From contig DXMW01000007.1 of the NCBI GenBank assembly GCA_019414045.1, forward strand, positions 1 to 53,684: 53,684 bases of DNA. Direction: 5' to 3'. Every line of letters begins with the position of its first letter. Position 1 is the first letter of the stretch. Source of the stretch: Collinsella sp. (lineage in GTDB: Bacteria; Actinomycetota; Coriobacteriia; Coriobacteriales; Coriobacteriaceae). The notes beneath the pieces were generated by a model. That model searched no databases. It saw nothing but the letters and a program-made list of their open reading frames with translations, and was not told the origin of the DNA. Position numbers and translations under genes: made by a program. Below, in pieces: positions 49,732 through 53,684 of the stretch.

Positions 49732-51856
49732 GCGTTTCTGGTCTAGACGCGTTTTGACGCGCCGTCCGAGTTGCCATTGCAAGCGAGGTGGCTTTATGGG
49801 TCGAGCCGGTGTCGATCTGTTTATCGAAGACGGTGCCTATACCACGCTTTCTTCTGCCGTGGTCATCCTAGTGGTGCTCACATTGTTGTTTTCGTCGACC
49901 GCGGCGATATGGAGCATGTCGCGTGCCGGGGACACCCAGGTGGCGGCTGATAGCGGCGCGCTGGCGGGTGCCAACGTGGTGTCGTCCTATCACACGGCTG
50001 CCACGGTGGTTGATGCGAGTATCTTGAGTCTGGGGCTGGCGGGGTTTGCCACGATCGGGACGGGCCTGGTCGCCATCCTCATCCCGGGTGCCGAGCCGGT
50101 TGCCGGCAATATGGTCGACACCGGGATCGAGATCATTAAAACGCGCAACAAGTTTGCCAAAAGCGCATCGGAAGGCTTACAGAAAATCGAGACGGCTCTG
50201 CCGTATCTGATCGCCGCGCGTGCCACGCAGGCGGTGTCGGCGCAGGATACCGATAGTGTGACCTATACCGGTACGGCGCTTGCCGTGCCCAGGACATCCG
50301 AGTCGGACTTCGCTGCGATCAAAGGGTCAGAGATCTCGACCGATACCATTAAAGACACATCAGATGATTTAGAGCGTGCGGCCGAGGAGCTGCGGAAGGC
50401 TTCTGAGGACACGGCGAAGGCTAAAGAGCGTGCTTGGCTGGCGGATTGTGGTGGGTCTGACAAGGGCTCGGTCGGCAGCTGTTCTTGCATGTGGGAGCGC
50501 GCGAAAAGCCTAACGGATCTCTCCGGTGTTCAAAATCCGCATTACTCATCGAGCGTTACGTGGGAGCCTCAAGTTGCCCTTGATCGCGCGAAGGACTACT
50601 ACCATTGGCGTCTGACAAATGAGAAGCCCCAGGGCTCGAGTGTCGAGATGAAGGCAGAGTCTGCGGCGCGTAAGGCGTTTTATACCTATGCGAACGCGGA
50701 GGTCGATCGGGCATATATAACCGAGAACGGAGACAGGGTTTCCTCCTATATTCCGCTGCTGCCGCGCAACTCTGATGAGGTTCGGGCGACGGAACTCTAT
50801 ACCGATGCGGTGTGGCCGACTAGCGTGAACGATGACAAGGCGTATCTGCATTACGGGACGACCTGCCCTAACTATAAGAAAGGGACGCCGAGCGGATTTG
50901 CTTCGGTTGCCGATTACGATGGACAGGATAAATGCAGCAAATGCCATTTTGGCGTTTTGTCGCTTGGTGCTGTTGCGGCGCCTTCAACCTCTATCGAAAA
51001 CGGCTTCGAGTATCACTTTGACAAGTTTAAAGACGCCCTGGAGGACTACGTCGACTGTCGCAACAAGGAGCTCGAGCTCGAGCGTCAGACCGAGGACGAA
51101 GCCGACCGTGCGGGCAATGCGTTCGATACCGCCATCAAAGAACTTTCCGGTGAGCGCCCGCGTATCGCTCCGCCCGGTCGCAACGGCGTGGTTGCCTTTG
51201 CGGTTTCGGGTGCCATCTCGAGCTCCGATGAACTCAACTCTTCGTTTAACACGGCAGTCAGACTTGGCGATCGCGGTGCCATCTCTGCCGCGGTGCTGGC
51301 GCCCGATGGGGCGACGGCGCAAAACAACGTGCTTTCGCGATTTTTCTCGACATTGAAGGAACGCTCGGGCGGCGTTGCCGGCGTGCTCGACGGCGTCATG
51401 GATGTCTGGGGACGGCTGCTTGTGGGATACGGAGACATCCAAGGTTCGGCCGACGAACTTATGGACGAGATGATTAAAGGCCTAGGAGGGGGCAGCGGCG
51501 CGTTGGGCTCCATTGCATCGTGGCTCGGCGATACCGTTTCGGCGTCCGTGGCGGCGCTGGGTCTGGAGCCGTGCGACTTGCGCCTGCGAAAGCCGGTGCT
51601 GACTGATTCCGCCAACGTCATTAAGAGCCCGGGGTCTGACATTGCTGGCCTCTCTCAAGCGCAAGACAAACTGCGAAGTATTCCGTTGGGCGTGACCGAT
51701 CCCAAGGCGCTTTGCGAGGCGTTGGAATATCAAGTCGAACGCACCATTAGCGGTACGGTGTTCACGCTTGCGGAGATTCCTCTGCCCGGCGGCGGCTCCA
51801 TCCCGCTCACCGTCGATGTCGCCACGCTGGTTGGCGCTTTGGGCGGTGGGTCGTAA
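49703..51856 (+). CDS. TadG-like pilus-associated surface protein
   Basis: The 717-aa protein has an N-terminal membrane segment (about residues 45-70). QVAADSGALAGANVV follows, the hallmark of the Tad/TadG (PF13400-like) N-terminus. The large extracellular part has helical stretches (ERAAEELRKASEDTAKAKERA), a Cys cluster (CGGSDKGSVGSCSC) and a CSKCH motif near residue 414. Ribosome site GGAGGGAG lies 4 nt before ATG 49703. It overlaps tadE by 29 bp and couples to the next gene (TAATG). Its exact role in Tad systems is unknown. Confidence 0.8.
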   Translation: MIRGLLHGIKRFWSRRVLTRRPSCHCKRGGFMGRAGVDLFIEDGAYTTLSSAVVILVVLTLLFSSTAAIWSMSRAGDTQVAADSGALAGANVVSSYHTAATVVDASILSLGLAGFATIGTGLVAILIPGAEPVAGNMVDTGIEIIKTRNKFAKSASEGLQKIETALPYLIAARATQAVSAQDTDSVTYTGTALAVPRTSESDFAAIKGSEISTDTIKDTSDDLERAAEELRKASEDTAKAKERAWLADCGGSDKGSVGSCSCMWERAKSLTDLSGVQNPHYSSSVTWEPQVALDRAKDYYHWRLTNEKPQGSSVEMKAESAARKAFYTYANAEVDRAYITENGDRVSSYIPLLPRNSDEVRATELYTDAVWPTSVNDDKAYLHYGTTCPNYKKGTPSGFASVADYDGQDKCSKCHFGVLSLGAVAAPSTSIENGFEYHFDKFKDALEDYVDCRNKELELERQTEDEADRAGNAFDTAIKELSGERPRIAPPGRNGVVAFAVSGAISSSDELNSSFNTAVRLGDRGAISAAVLAPDGATAQNNVLSRFFSTLKERSGGVAGVLDGVMDVWGRLLVGYGDIQGSADELMDEMIKGLGGGSGALGSIASWLGDTVSASVAALGLEPCDLRLRKPVLTDSANVIKSPGSDIAGLSQAQDKLRSIPLGVTDPKALCEALEYQVERTISGTVFTLAEIPLPGGGSIPLTVDVATLVGALGGGS

Positions 51857-52332
51857 TGAGTATCCGCATGCGTCTGCGCGAGGAGCGCGCCCAAGCGACG
51901 GTGGAGATGGCAGTGGTTACGCCCGTTTTGCTGGTGCTGGCACTCATCGTGTACAACGTCATGATCTTTGCCAGCGCTGTCGCGCGCTTCGACCGCGTGG
52001 TGCCCGACATCGTGTTGGCGCACGCCGTGGCGTCGGAGGGGGAGGGCGACGAAAGCTCTGCCGATGCCTCGGCGACGGTTCAGACTCAAATTCTGAATGC
52101 CATGGAAGGCTATGGCTTGCAGATCGAAGTGTCGAGCGAGCAAGGCGCGGAGGCATCGGATGGTGGCCTGCTCTCCCTATCCGGTACGTTTAGGACCTAC
52201 ACCTGCACCATGCACTATGAGCCGTGGCCGACTTCTCTCAGCATCGCTGGCGTTTCGCTGGGGGCGCCGACAACGTTGTCGCACGAGCGCGCGGTGACGG
52301 TCGATCCATGGCGTCCGGGGGTGGTCATGTGA
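51856..52332 (+). CDS. TadE/TadF-like pseudopilin
   Basis: The 158-aa protein starts MSIRMRLREERAQATVEMAVVTPVLL, the TadE/F processing region with Glu at the expected place. A C-terminal domain of about 110 residues follows. Its start overlaps the previous stop by one base. It is probably a minor pilin processed by the same peptidase as the main pilin. Confidence 0.85.
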   Translation: MSIRMRLREERAQATVEMAVVTPVLLVLALIVYNVMIFASAVARFDRVVPDIVLAHAVASEGEGDESSADASATVQTQILNAMEGYGLQIEVSSEQGAEASDGGLLSLSGTFRTYTCTMHYEPWPTSLSIAGVSLGAPTTLSHERAVTVDPWRPGVVM

Positions 52333-52688
52333 CCGCGGTCTCGTCCTACATCGCGTACGCGCGGGCGCTCAACAGGCTGGGTTGGACGCCGGCCGAGTTT
52401 GTGGTGGCGGAGTCGTTTGCCGTGCGCCTGCGCGGTATGCTGGGACGGTGTCCGGTTGCCGCCAACGGTCTGCCGCTCGTCATGGCGTTTCCACGCTGCT
52501 CTTCGGTCCATACGTGTTTTATGGCCTATCCCATCGACATCGCCTTCATCGATCGCGACGGCAATATCCTCACGCGCTACGAAAGCGTTCGTCCTTGGCG
52601 CACGTGCTCCTGCCCCGGCGCCTGGGCCGTACTAGAGCGTCCTTCAATCATTGTTTCGATCCCTGCTCTCCAACGCGTGCCGGCTTAA
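52329..52688 (+). CDS. DUF192-family protein
   Basis: The 119-aa protein matches DUF192 (FAVRLRGMLGRCP..., MAFPRCSSVHTCFMAYPIDIAFIDRDGNIL). GTG 52329 overlaps the preceding stop (GTGA) and has GGGGG 7 nt upstream; the frame is open from 52224 without a better start. DUF192 proteins are of unknown function. This one has no signal peptide, and a role linked to the Tad pilus is inferred only from the overlap. Confidence 0.85.
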   Translation: MTAVSSYIAYARALNRLGWTPAEFVVAESFAVRLRGMLGRCPVAANGLPLVMAFPRCSSVHTCFMAYPIDIAFIDRDGNILTRYESVRPWRTCSCPGAWAVLERPSIIVSIPALQRVPA

Positions 52689-52746
52689 GAATTGGCGACA
52701 GCGGACTTTCGTCATACGAAATTGGGTAAGATGGAGGAGAAGATGC

Positions 52747-53013
52747 ATGGATGTTGAGATCCATCCCAACGCTAAAAAGCACCTGACGGAAAAGCAGGTG
52801 CTTAGCGCTTGGCTTGCGGTTACTGAGTGCATTCGTCGCGAGTCGAAGGACGAGCCGCCGAGATGGCTTGCGATTGGATGGCTCCCAGACGGACGAAGCG
52901 TGGAGCTTGTCGCGGTCGAGCTTGTCCGTGGGTGGCTTATCATTCATGCCTTGTCTCCAGTCCAGAAGAAATTTTGGCAGGAGATTGAACAGGCTCGGCA
53001 AAGGGGTCGATGA
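52747..53013 (+). CDS. BrnT/RelE-like toxin of a toxin-antitoxin pair
   Basis: The 88-aa protein starts MDVEIHPNAKKHLTEKQVLSAW and has GWLPDGRSVELVAVELVRGWLIIHALSPVQKKFW. The short alpha/beta layout with IIHAL resembles BrnT-type ribonuclease toxins, but the match is loose. ATG 52747 has GGAGG upstream. Its stop overlaps the start of the ribbon-helix-helix gene (ATGA), a standard TA arrangement. Confidence 0.65.
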   Translation: MDVEIHPNAKKHLTEKQVLSAWLAVTECIRRESKDEPPRWLAIGWLPDGRSVELVAVELVRGWLIIHALSPVQKKFWQEIEQARQRGR

Positions 53014-53297
53014 TGGGCAAGACGTATACGGCCGCTAATGGTCAGGTTGTAACGGATGAAATGATTGACGCGTGGTGCGAGTCGTACGAGCGCGGAGAGT
53101 TTCCGGATGGCGAACACACCGTTGGTGGGATCGTGCATGGACGGCCCCCGCTCTCAGGTGAGGGGACGGCAACGTTGTCGGTCAAGATTCCTCTGGGAAT
53201 GAAGGAGGCCATTCGTCGACGGGCGGCTGCCGAGGGGATGACGCCAAGTGAGTTTGCCCGTGCGGCTCTGAGCGAAAAACTTCTTGCTGCCGGCTGA
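53010..53297 (+). CDS. Ribbon-helix-helix antitoxin
   Basis: The 95-aa protein has a C-terminal RHH motif (TATLSVKIPLGMKEAIRRRAAAEGMTPSEFARAAL region). The N-terminal part (about 1-50) probably wraps the toxin. ATG 53010 overlaps the toxin stop; ATG 53013 is equally possible. It is likely to repress its own operon. Confidence 0.78.
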   Translation: MMGKTYTAANGQVVTDEMIDAWCESYERGEFPDGEHTVGGIVHGRPPLSGEGTATLSVKIPLGMKEAIRRRAAAEGMTPSEFARAALSEKLLAAG

Positions 53298-53360
53298 TGT
53301 CTCTGACGTGCCGATTTATAGAACCGAGGCTGTGCTCAAAAACTTTTTTAAAATTCTCGG

Positions 53361-53388
53361 TTGACCGGAACGCGTCCTTGGTTATACT
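53361..53388 (+). promoter_or_regulatory. Promoter of tRNA-Phe
   Basis: TTGACC (53361-53366) and TATACT (53383-53388) are 16 bp apart, 32 bp before the tRNA. Confidence 0.8.
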
Positions 53389-53420
53389 AATCAAGCCTTG
53401 AAACAAGGCACACCTCAAAT

Positions 53421-53475
<55 letters not shown>

Positions 53476-53493
<18 letters not shown>

Positions 53494-53530
53494 CCTTGAA
53501 TTGACTAGGACCTCTGCAAAGGGGTCCTTT
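53476..53530 (+). repeat. Direct repeat, copy 1: tRNA-Phe 3' end and terminator
   Basis: This 55-bp segment, from the T-loop of tRNA-Phe through its terminator, is repeated identically at 53630-53684, where the window ends. An attachment site is one reading; duplication of the tRNA tail is another. Confidence 0.8.
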
Positions 53531-53536
53531 TCTTTT
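53507..53536 (+). terminator. Terminator of tRNA-Phe
   Basis: AGGACCTC (53507-53514) pairs with GGGGTCCT (53521-53528) around a 6-nt loop and is followed by TTTTCTTTT. Confidence 0.85.
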
Positions 53537-53629
53537 ATGCAGCCCCTACATGGAATCGAACCCCGTGAGGGCGCGGAGCTGAGTAAACGCGTAAGCGCCG
53601 CAGCGGTCCGTCCGCGCAGCGCGCGGACG

Positions 53630-53684
53630 CGATTCCCTTCCCCGCCACCTTGAATTGACTAGGACCTCTGCAAAGGGGTCCTTT
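53630..53684 (+). repeat. Direct repeat, copy 2: partial tRNA-Phe end
   Basis: Identical to 53476-53530 up to the window edge, so its true length is unknown. The 5' part of a tRNA is absent upstream. A T-arm-like TGGAATCGAACCCC, as on the minus strand of a tRNA, lies between the copies (53551-53564). Confidence 0.8.

Overview
The window looks like a chromosomal segment of a high-GC, monoderm gut actinobacterium. Collinsella (Coriobacteriia) is my best guess. The basis is the GC-rich third codon positions, strong AGGAGG-type ribosome sites, the gene set (mannose-class PTS with SIS deglycases, Tad pilus locus without a secretin, DUF559-type proteins), and -10 boxes of the form TACCAT or TATAAT. 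This is inference; no marker gene such as 16S is present.

Layout. 1-7.6 kb: recQ, a GntR/UTRA regulator directly upstream of a FrlB-like SIS deglycase, a C-terminally truncated hydroxyacid dehydrogenase, metA, 5-formyl-THF cyclo-ligase and a hicAB toxin-antitoxin pair. 7.6-10.7 kb: a large M16C metallopeptidase. 11-15.8 kb: a second GntR/UTRA regulator followed by a complete mannose-class PTS (IIA, IIB, IIC, IID) with a second FrlB/FraB-like deglycase between IIB and IIC. This reads as an Amadori-product (fructoselysine/glucoselysine-type) utilisation locus. 15.8-19.8 kb: an accessory stretch with an AlbA_2/ATPase-type regulator behind an array of about ten TGAGAGATAA motifs and four small or uncharacterised genes. 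20.1-25.4 kb: tRNA-Val, an EamA transporter, a DUF4012 membrane protein and glmM. 25.4-31.5 kb: an M32 carboxypeptidase, then a T-box leader and pheST. 31.5-34.4 kb: an ECF cobalt/nickel transporter (cbiMQO). 34.4-42.9 kb: a zinc-dependent phospholipase C-like protein, a DUF559 nuclease-like protein, pyruvate kinase, a type II P-type ATPase with a structured leader, and rsgA. 43.1-52.7 kb: a Tad (Flp) pilus operon with two ATPases, TadB/TadC, a pilin, several pseudopilins, a TadG-like protein and a DUF192 gene. 52.7-53.7 kb: a BrnT/RHH-like toxin-antitoxin pair and tRNA-Phe, whose 3' end is repeated 154 bp downstream.

The most interesting signals are non-coding. The 5' leader of the P-type ATPase gene can form two hairpins whose loops are perfectly complementary over 7 nt, a potential kissing loop, and the second hairpin covers the ribosome site. 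Large nested hairpins of roughly 50-100 nt sit just downstream of several stop codons. Separate inverted-repeat elements lie at 69-132, 4176-4341 and 36468-36591, and the second of these supplies the last six codons of the truncated dehydrogenase. The first deglycase gene has twin GAACAACATAGAAC boxes around its likely promoter, suggesting control by its neighbouring GntR protein.

All calls are from reading the sequence; no database search was possible.
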